A stretch of DNA of 64,000 nucleotides from DATAGF01 sp963835685 (GTDB lineage Bacteria > Actinomycetota > Thermoleophilia > Miltoncostaeales > Miltoncostaeaceae), in assembly GCA_963835685.1 (NCBI GenBank), contig CAWIGI010000010.1, positions 248,001-312,000 on the forward strand. The letters are read 5' to 3'. Below are positions 1-8,073 of the stretch, one piece after another; positions within the stretch are counted from its first letter, which is position 1; each line of letters starts with the position of its first letter. Under the pieces are notes generated by a model. That model was not told the DNA's origin, made no database searches, and saw only the letters and a program-made list of their open reading frames with translations. The position numbers were made by a program, and so were the translations under genes.

Positions 1-696
1 CGCCGCGCGGGGCAGCCGCACGTCCTCGAACGAGATGGAGTTGCTGCCCGAGGCGCGCATGCCGAGGGCGTCCCAGTCGTCGTGGACCACGACGCCGGGC
101 GCGTCGGCGGGGATCTGGGCGTAGCCGTACCGCTCGCCCTCGCCGTCGTCGAAGGTGACCGCGGCGTACAGCAGGGTCGCGGCCGGCGACATGGTGCAGA
201 AGATCTTGCGGCCGTTCACCGTCCAGCCGTCGCCCGTGCGGCGTGCTGTGGTCGAGGGCCGGGTGAGGTCCTGTCCGGGCTCGCTGACGGCGGTCGCGAT
301 GACGATCCCCTCGCTGACCACGCGCGCCATCGCGCCGGAGTACGCCGCGGCCCGGCGCTCGTCGCCGGAGAGCGCGGCGGCCCGCCAGAGCTGGGCCATG
401 TTGACCAGCGGGATCCAGTGCATGTTCGCGCCGATCGCCACCGAGGGCTGGCCGCGCGAGAGCCGCGCGGCGGCCACGAACAGATCGTGGACCGACTCCA
501 CGCCCATGCCGCCCAGCTCCTGCGGGACGGGCGCGGCGAGGTAGCCGCTGTCGCGCAGCGCCTCGACGTCCTCGTGCGGGTAGCTGGCGTCGCGGTCGTG
601 CTCGGCGGCGCGAGCCGCGAAGTCGGACGAGAGCGACTCGGCCAGCGCCACCAGGCGGCGGCCGGACTCGGTGCGGGCGTGGAGCTCGAAGTCCAT
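1..696 (-). CDS. acyl-CoA dehydrogenase family protein (3' end cut by window)
   Basis: This is the N-terminal 232 codons of an acyl-CoA dehydrogenase/flavin monooxygenase-type flavoprotein; the C-terminal part lies outside the window. The visible sequence has the helical N-terminal domain and then the start of the middle beta domain, with the family pattern ATAVSEPGQD followed by GRKIFCTMSP and a GMRASGSNS stretch. Such enzymes oxidise acyl-CoA thioesters with FAD and pass electrons to ETF, or act as related monooxygenases; the substrate cannot be told. The ATG at 696 is 5 bases after the stop of the upstream osmC-like gene, so the two are probably cotranscribed. Confidence 0.85.
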   Translation of the reverse strand, partial: MDFELHARTESGRRLVALAESLSSDFAARAAEHDRDASYPHEDVEALRDSGYLAAPVPQELGGMGVESVHDLFVAAARLSRGQPSVAIGANMHWIPLVNMAQLWRAAALSGDERRAAAYSGAMARVVSEGIVIATAVSEPGQDLTRPSTTARRTGDGWTVNGRKIFCTMSPAATLLYAAVTFDDGEGERYGYAQIPADAPGVVVHDDWDALGMRASGSNSISFEDVRLPRAA

Positions 697-701
697 GGCC
701 G

Positions 702-1289
702 TCAGTCCGTGACCACGTCGACGGTCACCGGCACGCCCTGCGTGACGCAGTCGAAGACGGCGGAGCGGCCGTGGCCGCGGGCCACGATCTCCCGCAGCTT
801 GTCCGGCGGGGCGTCGCCCCGGACCCGGAAGGTCATCCGGATGCGCTCGAAGCCGTTGCGGTGGTGGACGGTCTCGGTGCCGAGCGCGCCGTTCAGGTCG
901 ATGTCGCCCTCGAGGGTCGACTCGACCTCGGTCAGCCGGACGCCCCGCGCTGCGGCGACGTAGACGAGCGACGTCGTCACGCACGCGGCCAGCGCGTGGA
1001 GCAGGAGCTCGGCCGGGTTCGGGCCGGTGTCCGTGCCGACGAGGACGGCCGGCTCCCCGGCGTCCAGCACGAAGGGCTCGGACCGGGACGTATCGACCTG
1101 GCCGGCCCCGTAGAAGTCCTTGATGGTGGTGCGGTTGTGGGCGCCGCCGATCCAGCGGTTGGTGGCGCGGAACTGGAACTGCGCCAGCTCAGGCTGCTGC
1201 TTGACCAGATCGAGGGTCCCGAAGAGCTGCTGCGTGTCCACGCCGTTGCGGACCCGCTCGGTGCTCTTGGCGAAGGTCGTGGTGGTCAT
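702..1289 (-). CDS. OsmC family protein
   Basis: This 195-residue protein matches the OsmC/Ohr fold of small cytosolic thiol peroxidases. Characteristic stretches are GPNPAELLLHALAACVT, which carries the first redox Cys in the central helix, and a late SAVFDCVTQG segment with the second Cys. Family members reduce organic hydroperoxides, though many OsmC-like proteins have unknown substrates. The length is slightly above the 140-190 typical for the family because of an extended N-terminus. The start ATG follows an AGGAGG-type ribosome site. It is the first gene of a two-gene unit with the acyl-CoA dehydrogenase. Confidence 0.85.
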   Translation of the reverse strand: MTTTTFAKSTERVRNGVDTQQLFGTLDLVKQQPELAQFQFRATNRWIGGAHNRTTIKDFYGAGQVDTSRSEPFVLDAGEPAVLVGTDTGPNPAELLLHALAACVTTSLVYVAAARGVRLTEVESTLEGDIDLNGALGTETVHHRNGFERIRMTFRVRGDAPPDKLREIVARGHGRSAVFDCVTQGVPVTVDVVTD

Positions 1290-1495
1290 TGGGAGGTCTC
1301 CTCCTTGCTGGTCCGGCCGGAGCCGGGCCGATCGCGGTGTGCAGCGCCAGTGGACCGGGAGCCGCCAAAGGCCCGGTAGCGGCGCGGTAAATCCGCGACG
1401 CGGGCGGGCAACCCCGCCGCAACCCCGTCGTTGCCGCGCCGCAGGCGGCCCCGGCTTGCCTCCTCTCGCACCCGAGACGCGAGTGGGGGGACGAC

Positions 1496-2692
1496 ATGAG
1501 GAGGAGGGGCACCGACGAGGTCCGGCGCGCGACGCGGCGGCTGGTGGCGGCCCAGACGGCGGCGTTCGCGGCGTCCGGGGTGGGCGTGGGGCTCGCGCCC
1601 CTGCCGTTGAGCGGCGGCGGCGCGCACGGCTCGTGGGCCGGCGCGATGCTCGCCGTCCTGGGACTGGCCGCCGGCGCCGGGGCTCTGGTCGGCGGCCGCC
1701 TGATGGACCGCGGCGATCCGCGGCGGCGCCTGGCCGCCGCGCACGCGGTGTACGCGCTCGCCGGCCTCGGGGCCGCGGCGGCCGCGAGCGCGCGGTCGCC
1801 GGGATGGCTGCTCGGGGCGGCGGCCCTCGCGGGCGCCGGCCAGGGCGCCGCCCTGCTCGGCCGGGTGGCCGTCGCGGCGCTCCACACCTCCTGCCGGCGC
1901 GGCCGCGCGCTCGGGCGGATGCTGACCATCGGAGCCGTCGGCGCGGCGGCCGGGCCCGTCGCCGTCGCCGGGGCCCAGGAGCTCGCGGAGCGGATCGGGC
2001 TCGACCCGTTGGCGCTCCCCTGGCTCGCCCTACCGGCCCTGGGGGCCCTCGGCGTGTGGGCCGTGACCGGCGCCGACCGTGCGACCCTCGCCCCTGCCGA
2101 GCCTGCGCCGGCCGCCCCGCAGGACGCGCCCGCGCCCCGGCCGGACGGCGCCGCCTCGCTCGCCGTCGTCGCCCTCGCGGCCGCCCAGGTCGCGATGGTG
2201 GCCGTCATGGCGCTCGCGCCCACGGCCGTCGGGCGCCACACGGGCAGCGGCGCCGCGACGGCCGTCGCCATCGCCGTGCACCAGCTCGGCATGTACGGCC
2301 TCGCCTTGCCCATCGGCCGGCTGGTCGATCGCGCCGGCCACGGCGCCGGGCTCGCGCTGGGTACCGGCTCCTGCGCGGTCGGCGCGGTGCTCGCCTGCGC
2401 GCCCCTTCCCCCGGCTGCGGCCGTCGCGGGCCTCGCGGTGGTCGGCGCCGGGTGGTCGGCGGTCTACCTGTCGGCGACCGCCCTCATCGGCGCGCGGCGG
2501 GCCCGCGGGAGCGCGGGCGCGATGGGCGGGGCCGACCTCATGGCCGCCGCCGCCGGCGCGGCCGCTGCCCTCGGCGCAGGGATCGCGGCCGAGGCGGCAG
2601 GGAGCGCCGCCGTGGGGGTCGCGGCCGCCGTGCCCCTGGCCGCGCTCGCCTGGGCGGCCCTCGCCCGCCCCGCCGCTACGGCGTCGGCCTGA
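1496..2692 (+). CDS. MFS-type transporter
   Basis: The 398-residue product is strongly hydrophobic with about 11-12 predicted membrane helices. It carries MFS signatures: GGRLMDRGDPRRRL after the second helix (the loop 2-3 motif A region) and a matching IGRLVDRAGHG in the second half, which shows the two-fold repeat. The substrate is not recognisable. It starts with ATG after a GGGGGA ribosome site and is divergent from the osmC-like gene across a 206-base gap. Its 3' end overlaps the end of the convergent small gene by 17 bases. Confidence 0.8.
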   Translation: MRRRGTDEVRRATRRLVAAQTAAFAASGVGVGLAPLPLSGGGAHGSWAGAMLAVLGLAAGAGALVGGRLMDRGDPRRRLAAAHAVYALAGLGAAAAASARSPGWLLGAAALAGAGQGAALLGRVAVAALHTSCRRGRALGRMLTIGAVGAAAGPVAVAGAQELAERIGLDPLALPWLALPALGALGVWAVTGADRATLAPAEPAPAAPQDAPAPRPDGAASLAVVALAAAQVAMVAVMALAPTAVGRHTGSGAATAVAIAVHQLGMYGLALPIGRLVDRAGHGAGLALGTGSCAVGAVLACAPLPPAAAVAGLAVVGAGWSAVYLSATALIGARRARGSAGAMGGADLMAAAAGAAAALGAGIAAEAAGSAAVGVAAAVPLAALAWAALARPAATASA

Positions 2693-2987
2693 GGGCCCCC
2701 TGCAGGGCGGCCATGGAGCGCGCGAAGAGCAGGCCCATCGCGTCGGCGGCCTCGTCGGGCGTCGCGCGGGGCTCCATGGCGCGGAGCGCCGCGGACGCCA
2801 GCGTGACGGCCTGCTGGATCACCTGCCAGCGGTCAACCGCGGCCAGTTGGCCGCCCGACTCCGCCTGCACCTCCTCGAAGGCCTCGCGCTGCGCGCGCAT
2901 CAGCTCCTTGAGGCGCTCCTTGAATTCCTCGCCGGCCCCTTCGCCGAACGCGAACGGGAACGGGAGATCGGGGTCACTGTCGCTCAC
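2676..2987 (-). CDS. hypothetical helical protein (103 aa)
   Basis: I do not recognise the family. The protein is soluble and highly charged in its first half, with an acidic N-terminus and an amphipathic stretch rich in Glu, Lys and Arg. A helical Ala-rich segment follows and ends in LLFARSMAALQGAL. There is no signal peptide or metal-binding pattern. It is convergent with the MFS gene and lies 55 bases upstream of the transaldolase stop on the same strand side. Codon use matches its neighbours, so it is probably a real gene rather than a shadow. Confidence 0.65.
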   Translation of the reverse strand: MSDSDPDLPFPFAFGEGAGEEFKERLKELMRAQREAFEEVQAESGGQLAAVDRWQVIQQAVTLASAALRAMEPRATPDEAADAMGLLFARSMAALQGALRPTP

Positions 2988-3042
2988 TGTGGGTCCTTCC
3001 TATCTGGAGCGCACCGTATCGGCCGCACGGTCCATCACGACC

Positions 3043-3702
3043 TCAGGCCTTCGCCTCGCGGCCCCGCCGCGCCTCGAAGTCCTCGGTGAAGGCGGCGATG
3101 CCCTTGGCGGTGAGGGGGTGCTGGAGCATCTGGTAGAAGACCTTCGGCGGGATGGTCGCGATGTCGGCGCCCATCCGGGCCGCCTCGGTCACGTGCACGG
3201 GGCTGCGGATCGAGGCCGCCAGCACCTCGGTGTCGTACATCGACGGCTCCAGCGCCTCGACCACCTCCCGCAGCACCTCGAGGCCGTCCTGGCCGATGTC
3301 GTCGAACCGCCCGACGAACGGCGACACGAATGACGCCCCGGCGGCGGAGGCGAGCAGCGCCTGCGGCGCCGTGAAGCACAGCGTCATGTTGACCCGGATG
3401 TCCTCCTCGCCCAGGGCCGTGGTGGCCGCGAGCGCCTCGGCGCCCATGGGCAGCTTCACGACGATGTTGGGGTGGATCGCCGCGAGCCGGCGGCCCTGCT
3501 CGATCATGTCGCCGCGCGACTCGGCGACGACCTCGGCGGAGACGGGGCCGTCTACCAGCTCGCAGACGCGGCGGTAGATCTCGTCTGCCTCGCCCTCGAC
3601 CTTGCCGAGCAGGGTGGGGTTGGTCGTGACGCCCGACAGGACCCCCCAGCTCGCGATGGTCTCGATGTCGGCCAGGTCGGCCGAGTCCACGAAGAGCTTC
3701 AT
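3043..3702 (-). CDS. tal: transaldolase / fructose-6-phosphate aldolase-like
   Basis: The protein of about 219 residues opens with MKLFVDSADLADI and carries GVTTNPTLL, IVVKLPM (Schiff-base Lys), NMTLCFT and SPFVGRFDDIG. This is the short transaldolase (TalC/MipB-like) subfamily, which transfers dihydroxyacetone units between sugar phosphates in the pentose phosphate pathway. The reading frame stays open 28 codons upstream, but that extension runs into the repeat at 3733-3892. The start was therefore set at the ATG at 3702, which gives the conserved N-terminus. Confidence 0.9.
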   Translation of the reverse strand: MKLFVDSADLADIETIASWGVLSGVTTNPTLLGKVEGEADEIYRRVCELVDGPVSAEVVAESRGDMIEQGRRLAAIHPNIVVKLPMGAEALAATTALGEEDIRVNMTLCFTAPQALLASAAGASFVSPFVGRFDDIGQDGLEVLREVVEALEPSMYDTEVLAASIRSPVHVTEAARMGADIATIPPKVFYQMLQHPLTAKGIAAFTEDFEARRGREAKA

Positions 3703-3732
3703 TGACGACCTTCCCTCGGGTCGGTGACCTGG

Positions 3733-3892
3733 TGGAGTGCCTGGGAACGTTGGTGGTGTTCTGGCCGCGAAAATCCCGCGGGGCAAGGAAGCAGGGAGCC
3801 CGCATAGCTTTGCCTATGCGGGCGACCGATGACGCCGCATCCGCGATGATTTGCAGCCCGCCAGAACCCGGTGAACGTTTCCGGGCACTCCA
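3733..3892. repeat. MITE-like palindromic-end repeat, copy 1
   Basis: A 160-base element bounded by imperfect terminal inverted repeats of about 33 bases, beginning TGGAGTGCC and ending GGCACTCCA. It has a perfect 9-bp internal hairpin (CCCGCATAG at 3799-3807 with CTATGCGGG at 3814-3822). A second copy of about 95 percent identity lies at 29217-29379. It sits between the transaldolase start and the folP stop and encodes no transposase. The architecture suggests a non-autonomous mobile element or a dispersed structured repeat; a terminator or RNA role is possible. Confidence 0.8.
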
Positions 3893-3919
3893 CGAGTTCC
3901 ACGCTAGCACTCGCGCCGG

Positions 3920-4786
3920 CTACTTCTCGACGTCGTGCCAGCGCTCCGGTCGCCCGGTGACCAGGGCCTCCGCCACCTCCAGCGCGTCGCGCAGGAACCC
4001 CACCTCGTGCACCCGGAAGAGCGTCGCGCCGCGCGTCCGGCACCACACCAGGGCGGCGGCCGTCTCCGCCAGGCGCTCGGCCGCGGGCGCGCCGGTGATC
4101 GCGCCCAGGACCTTCTTGTTGGAGATCGGCACCAGCACCGGGCGGCCGACCGCCACGACCTCGTCCAGCCGGCGCAGCAGGTCGAGGTCCTGGGGCGGCG
4201 ACTTCCCCAGGCCGACGCCCGGATCGATGACCAGGCGCTCGGGCGGGATCCCCCGCTCGGCGGCCCAGCCGATCCGCTCGCCCGCCCACCCGGCGACGGC
4301 GGCGGGCACGTCAACCTCGGGGAAGGACGCCGGGCGCACCTTCGGGGGGCCGAAGAAGTGCGCCGCGACCACGCCGACGCCGCCGTCGGCGGCGACCGTC
4401 GCCATCTCGGGCTCCCGCAGCCCGGTGGGGTCGTTCAGGATCGCCGCGCCGGCGGCGATGGCCGCCGCCGCGACCGGCGGCTTGTAGGTGTCGATCGCCA
4501 CCGGCACGTCCAGGTCCGCGGCGAGGCGCTCGACCACCGGCACCACCCGCTCGATCTCGACCTCCGGCGGGCTCGGGGGCGCGAACCGCAGCGACTCCCC
4601 GCCGACCTCGACCACGTCGGCGCCGTCCTCCGCCAGCCGCAGCCCGTGGCGCACGGCGGCCTCGGTGCCGGCGTGGGCGCCGCCGTCGCTGAACGAGTCG
4701 GGGTTGGCGTTGACGATCCCCACCAGCCGCCCTCGCGAGCAGTCGAGGGCGCCGCCCGCGTGGCGCCAGCGCAGGTCGCCCGTCAC
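3920..4786 (-). CDS. folP: dihydropteroate synthase
   Basis: The 288-residue protein has the dihydropteroate synthase signature GIVNANPDSFSDGG near the N-terminus, then GADVVEVGGES, AIDTYKPPVAAAA, ILNDPTG and VIDPGVGLGKSPPQDL. It joins p-aminobenzoate to the pterin pyrophosphate in folate synthesis. The usual GGESTRPG loop is altered here (GGESLRFAPP), a visible deviation close to the sulfonamide and pABA site. The chosen start is the GTG at 4786, which overlaps the thrB stop as GTGA; longer frames upstream only shadow thrB. It is the last gene of the lysA-hom-thrC-thrB unit. Confidence 0.85.
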   Translation of the reverse strand: MTGDLRWRHAGGALDCSRGRLVGIVNANPDSFSDGGAHAGTEAAVRHGLRLAEDGADVVEVGGESLRFAPPSPPEVEIERVVPVVERLAADLDVPVAIDTYKPPVAAAAIAAGAAILNDPTGLREPEMATVAADGGVGVVAAHFFGPPKVRPASFPEVDVPAAVAGWAGERIGWAAERGIPPERLVIDPGVGLGKSPPQDLDLLRRLDEVVAVGRPVLVPISNKKVLGAITGAPAAERLAETAAALVWCRTRGATLFRVHEVGFLRDALEVAEALVTGRPERWHDVEK

Positions 4787-5715
4787 CCCACCGCCCGGGC
4801 CAGGCGCAGGTCGGCCCCGCCGGTCCAGCGGGCGCGGACGCCGGCGGCGCTCACCCGGGAGGGCCGGGCGCGCCCCGGGACCCCGGCCGCCGCCAGCGCC
4901 CGCTCCGCCTCGGCGGCCAGGGCGTCGGCGTCGTCGCGCCGGCACCAGAGCAGGACCGTCGGGCCCGAGCCCGAGATCGTCGCGCCCAGGCACCCCGCAC
5001 GGCCCACGAGCCCGCGCAGCTCGGCGATCCCGGGCACGGCCGCGGCGCGGTGCGGCTCGTGCAGGCGGTCGTCGAGGAGCTGCGGGAGGTCCTCGAGACG
5101 GCCCTCGGCCAGCGCGAGGGCGAGGCCGACCGCGTGCGCCAGGGTCGCCGCCGCGTCGGCCAGCGTCACCTCGGACGGGAGCGCGCGGCGGGCCGCGTCG
5201 GTCGAGGTGCGCGCCTCGGGGATGGCGGCGACGAAGGCCAGCTCCTCGGGGACGGGCACGGGCGTCCAGGCCGGGCCGGGGCGCACGGCCACGATGCCGC
5301 CGGCGATGCACGCGGCCGCGTTGTCGGCGTGGCCCTCGAGCTCGGTGGCGCGGGCGAGCAGCTCGTCGGGGGTCCAGCGCAGCCCGCCGAGCGCGTTCGC
5401 GGCCACGAGACCCGCGCACACGGCGGCCGAGGACGAGCCCAGGCCGCGCCCGAGCGGGATCCGGTTGCGGCACTCGACCGCCAGGCCGTCGAGCGAGCCC
5501 AGACCCGAGGCGAGCGCGCGGCAGACCAGGTTGGTGTCGTCCTCGGCCAGCTCGCCGGCGCCCTCGCCGGTCACGCGCACCGCCAGCGGCCCGGCGCGGC
5601 GCGTGATGACGACCGCGTTGCCCAGGTCGAGGGCCGCGGCCAGGCAGTCGAAGCCCGGGCCGAGGTTCGCCGAGGTGGCCGGCGCGCTGACGGTGAGGGC
5701 CTCGAGCTCAGCCAA
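4783..5715 (-). CDS. thrB: homoserine kinase
   Basis: A GHMP kinase of 310 residues. It has the N-terminal APATSANLGPGFDC segment and the ATP-binding glycine/serine loop PLGRGLGSSSAAVCAG at about residues 87-101. A C-terminal GATISGSGPTVLLW motif completes the fold. It phosphorylates homoserine for threonine synthesis. The start is a TTG that overlaps the end of thrC by 8 bases, and the stop overlaps folP by 4, so translation is probably coupled along the operon. Length is normal for the family. Confidence 0.92.
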   Translation of the reverse strand: MAELEALTVSAPATSANLGPGFDCLAAALDLGNAVVITRRAGPLAVRVTGEGAGELAEDDTNLVCRALASGLGSLDGLAVECRNRIPLGRGLGSSSAAVCAGLVAANALGGLRWTPDELLARATELEGHADNAAACIAGGIVAVRPGPAWTPVPVPEELAFVAAIPEARTSTDAARRALPSEVTLADAAATLAHAVGLALALAEGRLEDLPQLLDDRLHEPHRAAAVPGIAELRGLVGRAGCLGATISGSGPTVLLWCRRDDADALAAEAERALAAAGVPGRARPSRVSAAGVRARWTGGADLRLARAVG

Positions 5716-6757
5716 AGAGCGCCTCCTCCACCGCCTCGAGGTCGGCCGGCAGCCGCCGCACGGCCTCCGAGTTGACGATCGCCGTGTCGGGGTCCTTCAG
5801 CCCGTGGCCGGTCAGCACGCAGACCACGGTCTCGCCCGCGGCGAGGTCACCCGACCCGGCCCGGGCCATCAGCCCGGCGACCGAGGCCGCCGACGCGGGC
5901 TCGCAGAAGACGCCCTCCTCGGCCGCGAGCAGGCGGTAGGCCTCCAGGATCTCCGAGTCCGTCACCGCGCTCACCCCGCCGCCCGAGTCGCGCATCGCGG
6001 CGAGGGCCTGCTCCCCGCGGGCCGGCGCCCCGATGCGGATCGCCGTGGCGACGGTCTCGGGCCGCGCCACGGGGGCCCCCTCGACCAGCGGCGCGGCGCC
6101 TGCGGCCTGGAAGCCGTAGAGACGCGGGAGGCCGCGCGAGCGCTCGGCCTCGCGGTACGCCTGGAACCCGAGCCAGTAGGCGCTGACGTTGCCCGCGTTC
6201 CCCACGGGGATGCAGAGCGCGTCCGGGGCGTCGCCGAGGTCGTCGCAGACCTCGAAGGCGGCCGTGCGCTGCCCGTCGATGCGGTACTCGTTCAGCGAGT
6301 TGACCAGCGCGATGGGGTGGCGCTCCACCAGCCGCCGCACCACCGACAGCGCGTCGTCGAAGCCGCCCTCCAGCGCCAGCACGCGCGCCCCGTGGATCAG
6401 GGCCTGGGCCAGCTTGCCCGCCGCGATCTTGCCCTCGGGGATCACGACCGCCGCGGTGAGGCCCGCCCGGGCGGCGTAGGCCGCCGCCGAGGCCGAGGTG
6501 TTGCCGGTCGAGGCGCAGATGACCGCGCTCGCCCCCTCCTCGATCGCCTTCGACACCGCCATGGTCATGCCGCGGTCCTTGAAGCTCGCCGTGGGGTTCA
6601 TGCCCTCGAGCTTCGCCAGCACGCGGAGGCCGAGGCGCTCGGACAGGCGGTGGAGCGGAACCAGCGGCGTCGCGCCCTCGCCGAGCGACACGACCGGCGT
6701 CGACCCGTCCACGGGCAGCAGGTCGCGGTAGCGCTCGATCAGGGCGGGGCCGGTCAC
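5708..6757 (-). CDS. thrC: threonine synthase
   Basis: The 349-residue PLP enzyme carries GATPLVPL, the Schiff-base lysine motif NPTASFKDRG (Lys about 60) and CASTGNTSASAAAYAARAG. The phosphate-binding loop IPVGNAGNVSAYW and a C-terminal EPASAASVAG follow. It converts O-phosphohomoserine to threonine. The GTG start overlaps the hom stop as GTGA. This is the short, class II-like bacterial form of about 350 residues, consistent with an actinobacterial operon that also carries hom and thrB. Confidence 0.93.
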   Translation of the reverse strand: MTGPALIERYRDLLPVDGSTPVVSLGEGATPLVPLHRLSERLGLRVLAKLEGMNPTASFKDRGMTMAVSKAIEEGASAVICASTGNTSASAAAYAARAGLTAAVVIPEGKIAAGKLAQALIHGARVLALEGGFDDALSVVRRLVERHPIALVNSLNEYRIDGQRTAAFEVCDDLGDAPDALCIPVGNAGNVSAYWLGFQAYREAERSRGLPRLYGFQAAGAAPLVEGAPVARPETVATAIRIGAPARGEQALAAMRDSGGGVSAVTDSEILEAYRLLAAEEGVFCEPASAASVAGLMARAGSGDLAAGETVVCVLTGHGLKDPDTAIVNSEAVRRLPADLEAVEEALFG

Positions 6758-8073
6758 CGGTCGCCGCCCTCGCCCGAGCCCAGCACCCTCAGCATCACGG
6801 GCCGGTCGCGCACGTCGTCGAGGCCGCCGATGCGCGCGACGGCGCGCTGCATGCTGTCCTCGAGCCCCTCGTGCAGGATCAGCACCAGGCTGGCCTCGTC
6901 GCCGGAGCCGCTCTGCACGACCGACAGGATCGACAGGTCCTCGTCGGCGAAGATCGAGGCCACGCGGGCGAGCACCCCCGGCCGGTCAACCACGGACGTG
7001 CGCAGGTAGAACGCCGACGGCACCGACCCGGGAGGGGCGATGGGCCGGCCCGCGTCGGCGAGCGCGTTGTGCAGGAACGAGCCCTGCTGGGTCCCGAGCA
7101 CCGAGAGGATGTCGGCCAGGACGGCCGAGGCGGTCTCGTCGCCGCCGGCTCCGGGTCCCACGAGCATGATCTCCCGGGTCGCGCGGGACTCGATCAGGAC
7201 CGCGTTGTCGGGCCCGCCGATGGCGGCCAGGCGGTGCCCGCGCGGCAGGAGGGCCGGATAGACGCGCACGCTGACCGACCCGTTCAGGAGCCGCGCGACC
7301 CCGACGAGCTTGACCACGAACCCGAGGGAGTCGGCGTGGGCGAGGTCCTCGGCCTGGAGGCCGTCGATCCCCTCGAAGGGGACGTCGTCGATCAGGACTC
7401 GCGAGTGGAAGGCGATCGAGGCCAGGATCGCCATCTTGGCGGCCGCGTCGGCGCCGCCGACGTCCTCGACCGGGTCGGCCTCGGCGTAGCCGAGCGCCTG
7501 GGCGCTGGCGAGCGCCTCGGCGTAGGAGGTCCCGCCCCGGGCCATCTCGGTGAGGATGTAGTTGGTGGTGCCGTTGACGATCCCCGTGACCGCCTCGATC
7601 TCGGCCGCCAGCAGGGACTCGCGCAGGACCTTGATGACGGGGATCGCGGCGCACGCGGAGGCCTCGAAGCGCAGCTCGGCGCCGGCCTCCTCCGCCGCCC
7701 GCAGCAGCTCGGGCCCGTGCCGCGACAGCAGCTGCTTGTTCGCCGTCACCACCGAGGCGCCGCGCGCCAGCGCGCGCCGCAGGTAGCCGAGCGTCGGCTC
7801 GACCCCGCCCATCACCTCGACCACGATCGCCACCGACGGGTCGTCGAGCACCTGCGCCGGGTCGGTCGTGAGGAGGGCCGGATCGATCCCGTCGCGCTCG
7901 CGGCCGGGGTCGCGCACCAGCACCGGCCCGACTACGAGCCGGTGGCCCGAGGCGCGCTCGATGGTGTCGGCGCCCTCGATGAGGGAGCGGACGACGGCCC
8001 GGCCGACCGTCCCGCAGCCCAGCAGGCCGATGCGGACGGGCGCCGCGGGCTCCGGCGCGCGGGCCCCGCTCAC
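6754..8073 (-). CDS. hom: homoserine dehydrogenase
   Basis: The 439-residue protein has the NAD(P)-binding loop GLLGCGTVGRAVV near the N-terminus and VVTANKQLL. The catalytic-domain sequences GIVNGTTNYILTEMARGG and YAEADPVEDVGG follow, and a C-terminal ACT domain starts at VVDRPGVLARVASIFADE. It reduces aspartate semialdehyde to homoserine, and the ACT domain is the usual site of threonine feedback. The start is the GTG at 8073 overlapping the lysA stop; the frame continues far upstream but only shadows lysA. Confidence 0.93.
   Translation of the reverse strand: MSGARAPEPAAPVRIGLLGCGTVGRAVVRSLIEGADTIERASGHRLVVGPVLVRDPGRERDGIDPALLTTDPAQVLDDPSVAIVVEVMGGVEPTLGYLRRALARGASVVTANKQLLSRHGPELLRAAEEAGAELRFEASACAAIPVIKVLRESLLAAEIEAVTGIVNGTTNYILTEMARGGTSYAEALASAQALGYAEADPVEDVGGADAAAKMAILASIAFHSRVLIDDVPFEGIDGLQAEDLAHADSLGFVVKLVGVARLLNGSVSVRVYPALLPRGHRLAAIGGPDNAVLIESRATREIMLVGPGAGGDETASAVLADILSVLGTQQGSFLHNALADAGRPIAPPGSVPSAFYLRTSVVDRPGVLARVASIFADEDLSILSVVQSGSGDEASLVLILHEGLEDSMQRAVARIGGLDDVRDRPVMLRVLGSGEGGDR

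Noticed and set aside
1120..3333. 737-codon plus-strand frame rich in Arg, Gly and Pro
   Set aside because: It runs antisense or out of frame over the OsmC, MFS and small genes and has the low-complexity composition of GC-rich shadow frames.
3733..3892. Riboswitch interpretation of the repeat
   Set aside because: No match to a known riboswitch core, the copies do not lead into related genes, and terminal inverted repeats fit a mobile element better.
3935..7009. 1024-codon plus-strand frame
   Set aside because: It lies antisense to folP, thrB and thrC, all recognisable on the minus strand; its protein has no domains.
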